In this document: in pieces, positions 34,436 through 43,264 of the stretch | How the letters are laid out: each line of letters starts with the position of its first letter | Numbering within the stretch: the stretch's first letter is position 1 | NCBI GenBank assembly: GCA_026417735.1 | Contig: JAOACR010000007.1 | Location: 62,001 to 126,000 of the forward strand | Source of the DNA: Kiritimatiellia bacterium | Lineage (GTDB): Bacteria > Verrucomicrobiota > Kiritimatiellia > PWTM01 | Direction: 5' to 3' | DNA length: 64,000 nucleotides | Notes under the pieces: generated by a model | Databases searched by the model: none | Told to the model about the DNA's origin: nothing | What the model saw: the letters and a program-made list of their open reading frames with translations, nothing else | Translations under genes and position numbers: made by a program

Positions 34436-35968
34436 ATGGGGCTGAGCGGATGGGACTGGATGGTGGCCGCTGCGTTTTACGCGGTGGTGATCGGTGTCAG
34501 TTTGTGGAAAAGCGCACGGCGGCCGGACAGCGCGGACTATTTTCTGGCCGGCCGGGCGCTGCCGTGGTGGCTGATCGGCATTTCGATAGTTGCCGCGAAC
34601 ATTTCGACCGAGCAGTTCGTCGGCATGGCGGGCCAGGGGGCGGGCGGCGTTGGGTTGGCGGTGAGCAACTGGCAGCTGATGGGGTCGGTCGCAGTCGTGT
34701 TGATTGCCTGGACGTTGCTGCCGAGGTTTCTGCGCGCGGGCATTTACACGATGCCGGAGTTCTTGGAGTACCGGTACAACGCGGCGGCGCGCTCGCTGAT
34801 GGCGGTGCTGACGGTGGTGGTGTACGTCGGTGTGCTGCTCACCGCGGTGTTGTACTCGGGTGCACTGACGCTGCGCGCGATTTTCGGGATCCCGCTCCAG
34901 CGGGGAGCATGGATGGTGGCGGCGGTCGCGGCGCTGTACACGAGCTGGGGCGGTCTGCGAGCGGTGGCGTGGGCGGATCTGTTTCAGGGGATTGCGCTGT
35001 TGCTCGGCGGAATCTTGGTGTTTGGGCTGGGGCTGCGCGCCTGCGGGGGATGGGCGGCGCTGGTGGCGGCCCAGGGGGGGCGGCTGCACATGGTGTTGCC
35101 GGCGGAGCACGCAGGGCTGCCATGGACCGGGGTGGTGGGAGGGATGTGGATCGTCGAACTGTACTACTGCGGACTGAACCAGTTCATCGTGCAGCGCAAC
35201 CTCGCGGCGCGTTCGTTGCGCGATGGGCAGTTGGGCGTGATTTTCGCGGGCGCACTGTGGCTGCTGGTGCCGTTCGCCATCGTGATGCCCGGGATCATGG
35301 CGCAGCACCTGTACGGGACGGAACTGTTACGGCCGGATGACGCGTTCCCAACGCTCATCCGTCGGCTCGTTCCAGCGGGGCTGCGCGGCTTCATGCTGGC
35401 GGCGATTGCGGGCGCGGTCGTGAGCTCGCTGGCGTCGATGCTGAACTCCGCCGCGACGATCGTGACGATGGATGTGTATCAGCGCTGGTTCGATCCGGAC
35501 GCGCCGCCAGGCCGGCTGGTGGCGATCGGCCGCGTGCTGACGCTCACGTTTGTCGCGCTGGGCGCAATGCTGGCGCCCCGCCTGGACGACCCCCGCTGGG
35601 GTGGGGTGTTTCAGTTCATTCAGCAGTTTCAGGGGTACATCTGGCCGGGCGTGGTCGCGGTGTTCGTGGCGGGGTTCCTTGTGCCGCACGCGCCGCCGGC
35701 GGCCGGTGTGGCGGGGCTGCTGGCCGGGCCGCTGTTCTACGGCGTGTTCCAACGGTGGGCGCCGAATCTGCATTTTCTGGTCCAGGTTGCAGTGGCGTTT
35801 CAGTTGGATCTGCTCCTGATCGGCCTGATCACGTTGTGGGCTCCGCTACGCGAACCGCGCATGCTGCCGGAGCGGCGGCCGCTCGAGGCGCACACCTCGC
35901 CGCTGGTGTTCGCGGCAGGGGCCGCGGTACTGGCGGCGGTGGGCGGCTTCTATGTAGCGTTCTGGTGA
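34436..35968 (+). CDS. sodium:solute symporter (SSS family)
   Basis: 510 residues from ATG 34436. About 13-14 membrane helices with SSS markers: SADYFLAGRALPWWLIGISIVAANISTEQFVG (seen as DYFLAGRALPWW and SIVAANISTEQFVGMAG), YTMPEFLEYRY, YTSWGGLRAVAWADLFQG and NQFIVQRNLAARSLRDGQLG. This is the SGLT-like subgroup that imports sugars or related organic solutes with sodium. The preceding secreted propeller gene is close enough for cotranscription. Substrate unknown. Confidence 0.94.
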   Translation: MGLSGWDWMVAAAFYAVVIGVSLWKSARRPDSADYFLAGRALPWWLIGISIVAANISTEQFVGMAGQGAGGVGLAVSNWQLMGSVAVVLIAWTLLPRFLRAGIYTMPEFLEYRYNAAARSLMAVLTVVVYVGVLLTAVLYSGALTLRAIFGIPLQRGAWMVAAVAALYTSWGGLRAVAWADLFQGIALLLGGILVFGLGLRACGGWAALVAAQGGRLHMVLPAEHAGLPWTGVVGGMWIVELYYCGLNQFIVQRNLAARSLRDGQLGVIFAGALWLLVPFAIVMPGIMAQHLYGTELLRPDDAFPTLIRRLVPAGLRGFMLAAIAGAVVSSLASMLNSAATIVTMDVYQRWFDPDAPPGRLVAIGRVLTLTFVALGAMLAPRLDDPRWGGVFQFIQQFQGYIWPGVVAVFVAGFLVPHAPPAAGVAGLLAGPLFYGVFQRWAPNLHFLVQVAVAFQLDLLLIGLITLWAPLREPRMLPERRPLEAHTSPLVFAAGAAVLAAVGGFYVAFW

Positions 35969-35983
35969 GCGCTGCGGTGCGCC

Positions 35984-37798
35984 TCAGGCCGACGGCGTGC
36001 TCTCGGGCAGTCGGCGGCCATGGAAGGCGAGAAAGCGCGCCGCGTCCGTCTCGCCGAGGAACCGGACCAGAATCTTCGGGTCCACCTCGAGCAGATCCAC
36101 CCAGATCAGACCGTCGAGCACATCGCTGAAGTTCGGATCCACGTTGAACCCGAGCAGGCGGCCGCCGAGCTTGAGGTACTGTTTCAGCAGCACCGGGATG
36201 CCCTTCTGGTCCCGCTCAATGTCGGCGATCAGTTCCGCGATGTCGTCGGTGTCGCGCACCACCCGGCGGAACAGCTCGGGGTTCCACCGTTCGCGCAGCG
36301 GCAGGACGCGAGGAGGATGACGCGGGCGCACGTGGCGTGCCCAGCGGGTGTCCAGACGGTTGGCGCGAAGAAACTGCACCATCATCTGCCGTGAAAGGGA
36401 ATTGTACTCGTTGTTGATGCTGACCGGCCCGAAGAGATGCCGGTAGCGGGGTTCGCGGAGGATGAATCGGCCGATGCCCTTCCAGAGCAGCAGAAGCGGC
36501 GAGTATGTGCGCTGATACTCGGGCCGCACGAACGAGCGACCCAGTTCCAGCGCCGGCCCCATCGTGTCGAGCAGGCGGCGGGAGTAGCGGAACAGCGTGC
36601 TGGTGTAAAGGCCCTTTTTGCCGAACCGTGGCAGGATCAGGTCGGTGGGGCCGATGCGATAGGCGCCGATCAGCTCCCGCGTGGCACGATTCCAAAGGAA
36701 GAGATGCAGGTAGTGGGCATCAAAGCGGTCCAGATCAATGTCGCGGCCGGTCCCCTCGCCGGCAGCGCGGAAGGTGATCTCACGGAGACGGCCGATCTCA
36801 TGCAGAAGGTTGGGAATGCGGTCCGCGGGCGCGCAGTAGACTGCGAGCTTGTCCGCCTCCAGCAGGCACGCATCGGGTGGCAGCAGCATCACGTCCTGCG
36901 CGATGGTCTCGGGGTGCAGCGGGGGGGCGACCGGGGTGGGGGGCGGCGCGGCCCCGCCGCGCGTTTCGCTGCGGCCGCGCAGCACATAGGTGCGAAGCCG
37001 CAGGTAGGCGACGAGATCGTCGTCGGCCAACGGCTCCAGCCGCGCGAACGGGATCAGCGAACCAACCCGAACGCCGATCGTGTGCCCTCGCTTGCGGATA
37101 AACTCGCGCGGCAGCATTGCGGTACGAACCCGCGGATGCAGCAGGCCGAGCGCCTGGAACCAGGCACTGTTGCGGCCCTCCACGAACACCGGCAGCACGG
37201 GACAGCGGGCCATCCGGATCATGGTTGCGACGGTCGCGTTCCAGGGGGGATCCGTCACCCGCGCCTCGAGCAGCTTCAAGCGCGACACGTCGCCCGACGG
37301 GAAGACGATCAGCACGTGACCGTCCCGCAGCCAGCGGACGCACTCCTTCATCGGCCGCAGATTCGCGCGCGCGGCCTCGGAGCCGCCGTAGGGATCCACA
37401 AAGATCGCGTACTGGTGCATTTCGGGAATCCGCTGCAGCAGATAGTTGCTGAGCAGCTTAACGTCCGGACGAATGCGGCGGAACAGCACCAGTAGCACCA
37501 GCGCATCCACCCCGCCCAGCGGGTGGTTCGCAACCACCATCGCGGGGCCCTCGGCGGGGATGCGGCGGCGATCGTCCTCCAAGAGCTCCGCGCGCACGCC
37601 GACCGCCCTCATCGCGGCTTCCAGAAAGTCCTCCCGACCCGCGGCCGAAACCGTCGCACGGTACAGGCGGTCGAGCTGGTCGAGCTGCAGAAACCGCTCG
37701 AGCGAGCCGCGCATCAGATCGAACAGCCGCTGCCGGAAGGGGTCACGAAACGCGGCGCGCAACTCGAACGGGGAGCTTTCCCGGGGGAGGTCGCTCAT
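35984..37798 (-). CDS. bifunctional acyltransferase, OlsF-like (PlsC + GNAT)
   Basis: 604 residues from ATG 37798, supported by GGAGGG eight bases upstream; ATG 37813 overlaps that site. The N-terminal half is a lysophospholipid-type acyltransferase with NHPLGGVDAL (His92-x5-Asp98), VFPSGDVSRL and PVLPVFVEGRNS. The C-terminal half (about 310-590) is a hemolysin/OlsB-like N-acyltransferase with HLFLWNRATRELIGAYRIG and ELGRSFVRPEYQ. The same order is found in OlsF, which makes ornithine lipids by acylating ornithine twice. Other amino-lipids are possible. Confidence 0.85.
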   Translation of the reverse strand: MSDLPRESSPFELRAAFRDPFRQRLFDLMRGSLERFLQLDQLDRLYRATVSAAGREDFLEAAMRAVGVRAELLEDDRRRIPAEGPAMVVANHPLGGVDALVLLVLFRRIRPDVKLLSNYLLQRIPEMHQYAIFVDPYGGSEAARANLRPMKECVRWLRDGHVLIVFPSGDVSRLKLLEARVTDPPWNATVATMIRMARCPVLPVFVEGRNSAWFQALGLLHPRVRTAMLPREFIRKRGHTIGVRVGSLIPFARLEPLADDDLVAYLRLRTYVLRGRSETRGGAAPPPTPVAPPLHPETIAQDVMLLPPDACLLEADKLAVYCAPADRIPNLLHEIGRLREITFRAAGEGTGRDIDLDRFDAHYLHLFLWNRATRELIGAYRIGPTDLILPRFGKKGLYTSTLFRYSRRLLDTMGPALELGRSFVRPEYQRTYSPLLLLWKGIGRFILREPRYRHLFGPVSINNEYNSLSRQMMVQFLRANRLDTRWARHVRPRHPPRVLPLRERWNPELFRRVVRDTDDIAELIADIERDQKGIPVLLKQYLKLGGRLLGFNVDPNFSDVLDGLIWVDLLEVDPKILVRFLGETDAARFLAFHGRRLPESTPSA

Positions 37799-37867
37799 GG
37801 CCGTGCCCTCCACATGTTCCGCGGCGCGATCCTACACGAAGCCGGCGCCGCAGCCCAAGCGGTCCGC

Positions 37868-38377
37868 TCAGGTCACCTGGTCGCCGCGGACCATCACCAC
37901 CTTGCCGGTGCGGACCAGCTCGATGATTTTGAATCGTTCCAGCAGCGAGATCATCGCGTCGAGTTTCGAGGAGTCGCCCGTCGCCTGCAGGATCATCGAG
38001 GTCGGTGTCAGATCCACCGTCTTTGCGCCGAAGTGTGCGGCGATCTGGAGCGCGGCGGTACGGTCGCCCTCCCCCGCCGCGATTTTGATCAGCGCCATTT
38101 CCTTCACGACCGAGTCCTCGCCACTGTGCTCCACGCAGCGGATCACGTCCACGAGCTTGTTCGTCTGCGCGATCACCTGGTCCAGACCGTCGGGATGCCC
38201 GTTGAGGGTGATCGTCATGCGGGAGAAGTGCGTATCAATCACCGGCGAGACGACGAGCGCATCGATGTTGTAGCCGCGACGGGCGAACACCTGCGCGATG
38301 CGCGCGAGCACGCCGGGCTTGTTCGCGACGTAGACGCTGATCGTGTGAGTTTCCATTCGGGGATTCGTCGGGCTCAT
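37868..38377 (-). CDS. ilvN: acetolactate synthase small (regulatory) subunit
   Basis: 169 residues with an N-terminal ACT domain (HTISVYVANKPGVLARIAQVFARRGYNIDAL, seen as ANKPGVLARIAQVF and RGYNIDALVVSP) and the ALS_ss_C domain. It binds valine and controls the large subunit encoded 16 bases upstream. Length and the paired arrangement are standard for IlvH/IlvN. Cotranscribed with ilvB from the promoter at 40150-40178. Confidence 0.97.
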   Translation of the reverse strand: MSPTNPRMETHTISVYVANKPGVLARIAQVFARRGYNIDALVVSPVIDTHFSRMTITLNGHPDGLDQVIAQTNKLVDVIRCVEHSGEDSVVKEMALIKIAAGEGDRTAALQIAAHFGAKTVDLTPTSMILQATGDSSKLDAMISLLERFKIIELVRTGKVVMVRGDQVT

Positions 38378-38393
38378 CGATCCATCTCCTGGC

Positions 38394-40121
38394 TCAGGTC
38401 GAGCCGGTCGGCTTCTCCATGCGGTGGCGGGGCCGCTCGATGATCATGTCTTCGAGCGCTTTGCCGGCCGGCACCATCGGAAAGACGTTGTCGGTCTTTT
38501 CCACCTCCGCGTTGATGAGGCACGGACCGTCGTTGTACGCGAACGCGCGGGCCAGCACGCGTCGGACGTCGCCCGCGCGCCGCAGGTTCCACGCGCGCAC
38601 ACCCTGATAGGCGGTCGCGAGCCGCACGAAGTCCGGATTGCCCTCGAGGTCCACCCCGCAGCGTCGGTCGTCATAGAAAAGTTCCTGCCATTGGCGGACC
38701 ATGCCGAGATAGTGATTGTTCAACAGGATGATCTTCAGCGGCAGTCGGTGCAGCGCGGCAGTCGCCAGTTCGTACATCGTCATCTGGAAGCCGCCGTCGC
38801 CGCAGAACACCAGCACCAGTTCGCCGGGCCGGCCAAACTGTGCACCGATCGCGGCCGGCAGCGCGTATCCCATCGTTCCGGCGCCGCCGGAGGACAGAAA
38901 ATTGTTCGGGTAGTCGGTACGGTAGAACTGCGCAGCCCACATCTGATGCTGACCGACGTCGGTGACGACGATCGCGCGGCCACCGGTCAGCTTCCAGGCT
39001 TCGTCAATCACGTGCTGCATCTTCAGGCCGCCCTTGCGCTTGTAGTGCAGCGGGTAGCGGCGCTTGTATTCGTCCAGGTGCGCCAGCCACTCCTCCGTGG
39101 GCAGGCGGCTGACGTGGGGCAACAGCGCTCGTAGCGCCACCCGCGCATCCGCGACACAGTGAATGTGGCAGGGGATCATCTTGTCCATCTCGGCCGGATC
39201 CACGTCGATGTGAATCCGCGTCGCGTTGCGGCAGAAGCGGGACGGTTGCCCGACGATGCGGTCGTCATAGCGGGAACCGATGGACATGATTAGATCGCAC
39301 TCCACCACCGCCTTGTTCGCGTACGCGGTGCCGTGCATGCCCATCCAGCCGAGCGAAAGCCGGTGCGACTCCGGAAAGGCGCCCTTGCCCAGCAGCGTGG
39401 TGACCACCGGCGCCTGCAGGGTTTCTGCGAGCATCCGCAGCTCCGCGGTCGCGCCCGCGATCAACACGCCGTGGCCGGCCAGCAGCACCGGCCGCCGGGA
39501 CTTGCTCAGCGCCTCCGCAATCTGCTGAATCACCCCCTCGTCCACGTGGTCGCCCGGCGGGCAGTAGCCCGGCAGATCCATCGGCGGGTGCAGATCGCCC
39601 GAGAACGGCCCCGCCGAAACATCCTTCGGAATGTCGATGATTACCGGACCAGGGCGGCCCGTGCTGCAGATGTAGAACGCCTCCCGCACGACCCGCGGAA
39701 TGTCATTGGTCTCCTTCACCAGGTAACTGTGCTTCACAATCGGCATCGTGATGCCGAAAATGTCCGCCTCCTGAAAGGCATCCTTCCCGATCATCGAACG
39801 GATCTGCTGACCGCTGATGACGATGATCGGAACCGAGTCCATGTGCGCGGTCATGATGCCGGTGATGGTGTTCGTCGCGCCCGGCCCGCTGGTCACCAGC
39901 ACCACGCCGGGTTTGCCGGTCGCCCGCGCATATCCGTCGGCCATGTGCGCGGCTCCCTGCTCATGGCGCACGAGTATTAGCCGGATCTTCGTCTTCGTGG
40001 TGACGATCGCGTCGAAAATCGGGATGGCCGCCCCACCTGAGTAACCGAAGATGTATTCGACGCCCTCGTTTTCGAGGCATCGAATCAACGCCTGCGCACC
40101 GTCCGATGGTTGAGCTATCAT
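38394..40121 (-). CDS. ilvB: acetolactate synthase large subunit
   Basis: 575 residues from ATG 40121, supported by GGAG seven bases before it and by a promoter whose -10 box covers the upstream ATG at 40151. The enzyme joins two pyruvates, or pyruvate and 2-oxobutyrate, using thiamine diphosphate and FAD, the first common step of branched-chain amino-acid synthesis. Visible motifs: EGVEYIFGYSGGA, LVRHEQGAAHMADGYAR with the catalytic Glu, SGPGATNTITGI, and the ThDP motif GDGGFQMTMYEL to NNHYLGMVRQWQ. The regulatory subunit follows directly. Confidence 0.97.
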   Translation of the reverse strand: MIAQPSDGAQALIRCLENEGVEYIFGYSGGAAIPIFDAIVTTKTKIRLILVRHEQGAAHMADGYARATGKPGVVLVTSGPGATNTITGIMTAHMDSVPIIVISGQQIRSMIGKDAFQEADIFGITMPIVKHSYLVKETNDIPRVVREAFYICSTGRPGPVIIDIPKDVSAGPFSGDLHPPMDLPGYCPPGDHVDEGVIQQIAEALSKSRRPVLLAGHGVLIAGATAELRMLAETLQAPVVTTLLGKGAFPESHRLSLGWMGMHGTAYANKAVVECDLIMSIGSRYDDRIVGQPSRFCRNATRIHIDVDPAEMDKMIPCHIHCVADARVALRALLPHVSRLPTEEWLAHLDEYKRRYPLHYKRKGGLKMQHVIDEAWKLTGGRAIVVTDVGQHQMWAAQFYRTDYPNNFLSSGGAGTMGYALPAAIGAQFGRPGELVLVFCGDGGFQMTMYELATAALHRLPLKIILLNNHYLGMVRQWQELFYDDRRCGVDLEGNPDFVRLATAYQGVRAWNLRRAGDVRRVLARAFAYNDGPCLINAEVEKTDNVFPMVPAGKALEDMIIERPRHRMEKPTGST

Positions 40122-40149
40122 CTCAGCGCTCCAGTCCTGTTTTTGGACC

Positions 40150-40178
40150 ATAATTGCACAGGTCTGCTGAGATGTCAA
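40150..40178 (-). promoter_or_regulatory. near-consensus sigma70-type promoter of ilvBN
   Basis: On the minus strand: TTGACA at 40178-40173, a 17-base spacer, then AATTAT at 40155-40150 with an extended TGN just before it. The predicted transcript starts near 40143, leaving a leader of roughly 20-25 bases that contains GGAG before ATG 40121. This rules out the in-frame starts at 40151 and 40178. Confidence 0.7.
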
Positions 40179-40422
40179 CCGAAAAAGCCTCGGATCAAAT
40201 TACAAAAAGCGAGGTAATGACGAAGAGGTCCTATGAAAGACGTCCATTCGGGAAGGAAGTTGTCGACCAGCGCGTACGTATCAGCAGAAAGAGATCCACA
40301 ACGAAGCCAGATACCATGGGTTCCGTGTCAACATACAAATGAGCATTGATTTACTTCAAATAGAAACTCACAAACAGATGACCACGAGTCTTTAACTTTT
40401 ACATGCTTTGACTCGGGCACGC
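40156..40422. other. AT-rich non-coding spacer between sufU and ilvB
   Basis: About 270 bases with markedly lower GC than the flanking genes and no convincing ORF. On the minus strand CGAGTC (40415-40410) and GACTCG (40390-40385) could pair just after the sufU stop. A 17-codon minus-strand ORF (ATG TTG ACA at about 40334) has two Leu-rich patches but no run of Leu, Val or Ile codons, so it is not a convincing attenuation leader. Confidence 0.5.
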
Positions 40423-40851
40423 TTAGACGCCGCGCGCGTCCAGCGCCTTCTTCATTGCGTGCCAGCACATCGTTGCGCACTTGACTCTCATCGGGAATCG
40501 GTGCACGCCGCCCAGTGCCTCCAGATCCGGAACTGCCGACGGATCCCACGGCCGCTCGCCGCGGAGCATTGCGATCACCGTGTCGGCGGCGCGACGGAAT
40601 TCCGCCGGCGTCCGCCCAGCCGCGAAGTCGGCCATGATCGAAGCCGAGGCCATCGAAATTGCGCAGCCCCGGCTCTGATGGCGCACGTCCGCGATTCGGC
40701 CGTCTTCAATTCGCACGGCCAGGCGGATGTGGTCGCCGCAGGAAGGATTCACTTCCTCCGCCGCAAGTTCCTCGTCGTTGACCGCGCCGGCGCGTCGGGG
40801 CGACCGGTAGTGGTCGAGCAGCACCTCCTGATAGAGATCGTCAAGCTCCAC
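40423..40851 (-). CDS. sufU: SufU-type iron-sulfur assembly / zinc-dependent sulfurtransferase
   Basis: 142 residues from GTG 40851, which overlaps the sufS stop by 11 bases and begins ELDDLYQEVLLDHYRSPR, the usual SufU N-terminus; ATG 40899 would overlap sufS by 59 bases. The three conserved zinc or cluster cysteines lie in NPSCGDHIRL, SRGCAISMAS and RVKCATMCWHAM. SufU accepts persulfide sulfur from SufS. The SufU insert GGVHRFPMR is present, distinguishing it from IscU. Confidence 0.93.
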   Translation of the reverse strand: MELDDLYQEVLLDHYRSPRRAGAVNDEELAAEEVNPSCGDHIRLAVRIEDGRIADVRHQSRGCAISMASASIMADFAAGRTPAEFRRAADTVIAMLRGERPWDPSAVPDLEALGGVHRFPMRVKCATMCWHAMKKALDARGV

Positions 40852-42157
40852 GGCAGAAATATGCGCGGGCGCGGACGATTGCCGCTCCCAGACGTTCAAT
40901 GTCGAGGGGGGTGTTGTATAACGCGAGGCTCGCTCGGGTGACGGCGACTACGCCGAGTCGCCGCATGAGAGGCTGACAGCACAGATGACCGGCCCGGACC
41001 GCGATGCCCTCGCCGTCGAGAAACTGGGCCAGGTCATGCGGATGGACGCCGTCCACCGAGAATGAAATCACGCCGAGGCGCTCCGCGGCGGAGCCAAAGA
41101 CATGGACGCCCGGCATCCCGCTCAGCGTCCGGATCGCCTGCTGGGTGAGGTCGGCCTCCCAGGCGGTGATCGCGTCGCGGTCCGTGCGCTCGAGATAGGC
41201 GATGGCCGCGCCCAGACCGATCACGGCGGAGATGTTCGGTGTTCCGGCCTCGAACTTGTGGGGCACCTCCGCCCAGGTGGAGCGCTCGAGCTCCACGCGG
41301 TCGATCATTTCCCCACCGCCCATGAACGGGTCCATCGCCTCGAGCAGCGCGGCGCGGCCGATCAGCAGTCCGACCCCCGTCGGCCCGTACATCTTGTGGC
41401 CGGAACACACGTAGAAGTCGCACTCGAGATCCCGCACCGAGATCGGCAGATGGGGAGCACTCTGCGCGCCATCCACCAGACAGAGCGCGCCGGCGCGATG
41501 CGCGCGACGGGCGATCTCGGCCACCGGATTCACGGTCCCTAGCACATTGGAGGCGTGCGTCACCGCGACAATCCGCGCCCGGCCGTCGGCAAGATGCTGG
41601 TCGAGGGCGGCGAGATCCAGCGTGCCGTCGCCGAGCACCGGTACGAACCGCAACCGGGCGCCGGTCGCCGCAGCGACCATCTGCCAGGGCACAAGGTTGC
41701 TGTGATGCTCCATCTCAGTGAGGACAATCGCGTCGTCCGGCCGCAGGTGCTTGCGCCCCCAGCCCCATGCGACGAGGTTGATGCTTTCGGTGGTGCCGCG
41801 GGTGAACACCACCTCGCGCGGGGATCCCGCGCCGAAAAACGCCGCCGCCCGGCGGCGCACATCCTCGTACCGGCGGGTCGCCTCCTCCGCAAGAAAGTGA
41901 AAGGCGCGGTGGACGTTCGCGTTGCAGGTACCGTAATACTCACAGACCGCTTGAATGACCTCGGCCGGCTTCTGGCTGGTCGCCGCGTTGTCGAGATAAA
42001 CCAGCGGGCGGCCCCGCACCGTCTGCTGCAGCACCGGAAAGTCGCGCCGCGCCGCCTCGACATCCCAGCGGGGCCGTCCGGGAGGCCCGGCGGTGCAACT
42101 GCAACAGCGCGGACTGCTCATCTGTTCACTATACGAGCGATACGCCGCCGTTTCCAT
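40841..42157 (-). CDS. sufS: SufS-type cysteine desulfurase
   Basis: 438 residues from ATG 42157; ATG 42121 (MSSPRCC) would remove 12 residues and neither start has a strong ribosome binding site. This PLP enzyme removes sulfur from cysteine. Seen: YLDNAATSQKP, TRGTTESINLVA, TEMEHHSNLVPWQ, the PLP-lysine motif CSGHKMYGPTGVG, GTPNISAVIG and the active-site cysteine loop RAGHLCCQPLM, where the common form is RAGHHCAQP. The N-terminus has a cysteine-rich patch (RCCSC). No sufBCD is in the window. Confidence 0.95.
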   Translation of the reverse strand: METAAYRSYSEQMSSPRCCSCTAGPPGRPRWDVEAARRDFPVLQQTVRGRPLVYLDNAATSQKPAEVIQAVCEYYGTCNANVHRAFHFLAEEATRRYEDVRRRAAAFFGAGSPREVVFTRGTTESINLVAWGWGRKHLRPDDAIVLTEMEHHSNLVPWQMVAAATGARLRFVPVLGDGTLDLAALDQHLADGRARIVAVTHASNVLGTVNPVAEIARRAHRAGALCLVDGAQSAPHLPISVRDLECDFYVCSGHKMYGPTGVGLLIGRAALLEAMDPFMGGGEMIDRVELERSTWAEVPHKFEAGTPNISAVIGLGAAIAYLERTDRDAITAWEADLTQQAIRTLSGMPGVHVFGSAAERLGVISFSVDGVHPHDLAQFLDGEGIAVRAGHLCCQPLMRRLGVVAVTRASLALYNTPLDIERLGAAIVRARAYFCRGA

Positions 42158-42184
42158 GCGGGATCCGGCACGCGGCGGCGACTT

Positions 42185-42964
42185 TCACCCGACCCCAAGC
42201 CGGCGTGTGAGGTCGGCGATCTCCTCCTCCAGACGTCGCCGGCGCTCGGCCGACCACTCCGCCAGCGCTTTCAGTACGGCCTCCTTCGAAAGGCTCCCGG
42301 CTGCGCGCGCCTCCGCGAGCTCGCGTTTGAGCGTCTCGATCTGGTGCAACAGCTCGGCGGTTCTTTCCGCATGTTGCGTGGCGAGCGCCCGCAGCGCCAG
42401 CTCGGCTTTCTCCGCGCGACGGCGCAGCTCGTCAACCGCAGGGGGGCTAACGGATGACGCAGCGGAGGCGTCCGCCGTCGCGGGGGAAGGGGGAGGGGGG
42501 ACGGCGGACGCCACCGGCTGGGCATCCGGCTCTGGCGGTGGGGGCGGCGGCGTGGCTCTGGTTTCCGAGGGGGGGGGCGATGCGGCTGTTGCGGTCGCGT
42601 CGGGGGCTGCCGATGCGCTCGCTTCCGGCACGAGGGTGACCGCCTGGCATTGCTTGCATCGCACCTTCTTGCCGGCGAGTTCCGCCCGCAAGGTCATCAC
42701 TCGCCCGCAACCTGAACAGGGCACCTGAATGGCGCCGGCCGTCGGCGACGGGGCGGGTGGCGGCGCCGCAGGCTCCCGATCGGGTAAAATCGGTCTGGCC
42801 GGGATGTGCCGTGTCGAGGTTGCGGCATCCGGAGGCGACGCCACGCCCCCAAGTGGAATCGGCGTTCCACAACGGAGACACTTGAACTCCTTCAACGTCT
42901 TCACGAAGCCTTCCCGCAACTTCAGGGCGGTACCGCACGACGGACACTTCAATGTCGTCACCAT
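42185..42964 (-). CDS. zinc-ribbon protein with proline-rich linker and coiled coil
   Basis: 259 residues from ATG 42964 with GAGGTGG just upstream. Two zinc ribbons come first: LKCPSCGTALKL...KCLRCGTPIPL (about 6-45) and VPCSGCGRVMTL...VRCKQCQAVTLV (about 80-115), the MJ0042-like type common in PVC proteins. A long Ala/Pro/Ser linker follows, then a coiled coil (about 175-255) rich in Glu, Arg and Leu. No catalytic motif; an adaptor or cytoskeletal-like role is possible but unproven. Confidence 0.8.
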   Translation of the reverse strand: MVTTLKCPSCGTALKLREGFVKTLKEFKCLRCGTPIPLGGVASPPDAATSTRHIPARPILPDREPAAPPPAPSPTAGAIQVPCSGCGRVMTLRAELAGKKVRCKQCQAVTLVPEASASAAPDATATAASPPPSETRATPPPPPPEPDAQPVASAVPPPPSPATADASAASSVSPPAVDELRRRAEKAELALRALATQHAERTAELLHQIETLKRELAEARAAGSLSKEAVLKALAEWSAERRRRLEEEIADLTRRLGVG

Positions 42965-43218
42965 CGTCCACCTCACAGGCGTCGCGAGCCCTCGAGGCTC
43001 GGGTCGAAGTGGCCCTAATACCGCCCCGGGCGGCGCGGCGCAAGCAGAATGAGAGTCGCGGAGGGGGGGGCGAGGGCGAACGTGGATCGGAACAGCTGGC
43101 GGAAGGACCTTTTCGGTAGGCCGGTGGGCCGTTGCGTGATTTCGCCGCCGGTTTTTCCAGCCTCCCGATTGGCGAATGGAGGGGGAAAGGGGCGTTGCTG
43201 CTGGCGCGCGGCTGTCAC

Positions 43219-43246
43219 TTGACGATCTTCCCAAATGGTTCAAAAT
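43219..43246 (+). promoter_or_regulatory. candidate promoter of the SBP-hybrid kinase
   Basis: TTGACG at 43219-43224, a 16-base spacer, and CAAAAT at 43241-43246 precede ATG 43265, which has GGAG at 43254-43257. The promoter overlaps an earlier in-frame ATG at 43235 and argues against it. Confidence 0.5.
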
Positions 43247-43264
43247 CATTGCTGGAGCGAGGGC

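Noticed and set aside
32654-35308. 884-codon minus-strand open frame
   Set aside because: It is antisense to metW, the propeller and the symporter, has a low-complexity Arg/Pro/His/Gln composition and no domain; it is a GC-driven shadow.
40122-40334. Branched-chain amino-acid attenuator leader before ilvB
   Set aside because: The only small ORF has no run of Leu, Val or Ile codons and lies upstream of the strong promoter, so it would not be in the ilvBN transcript.
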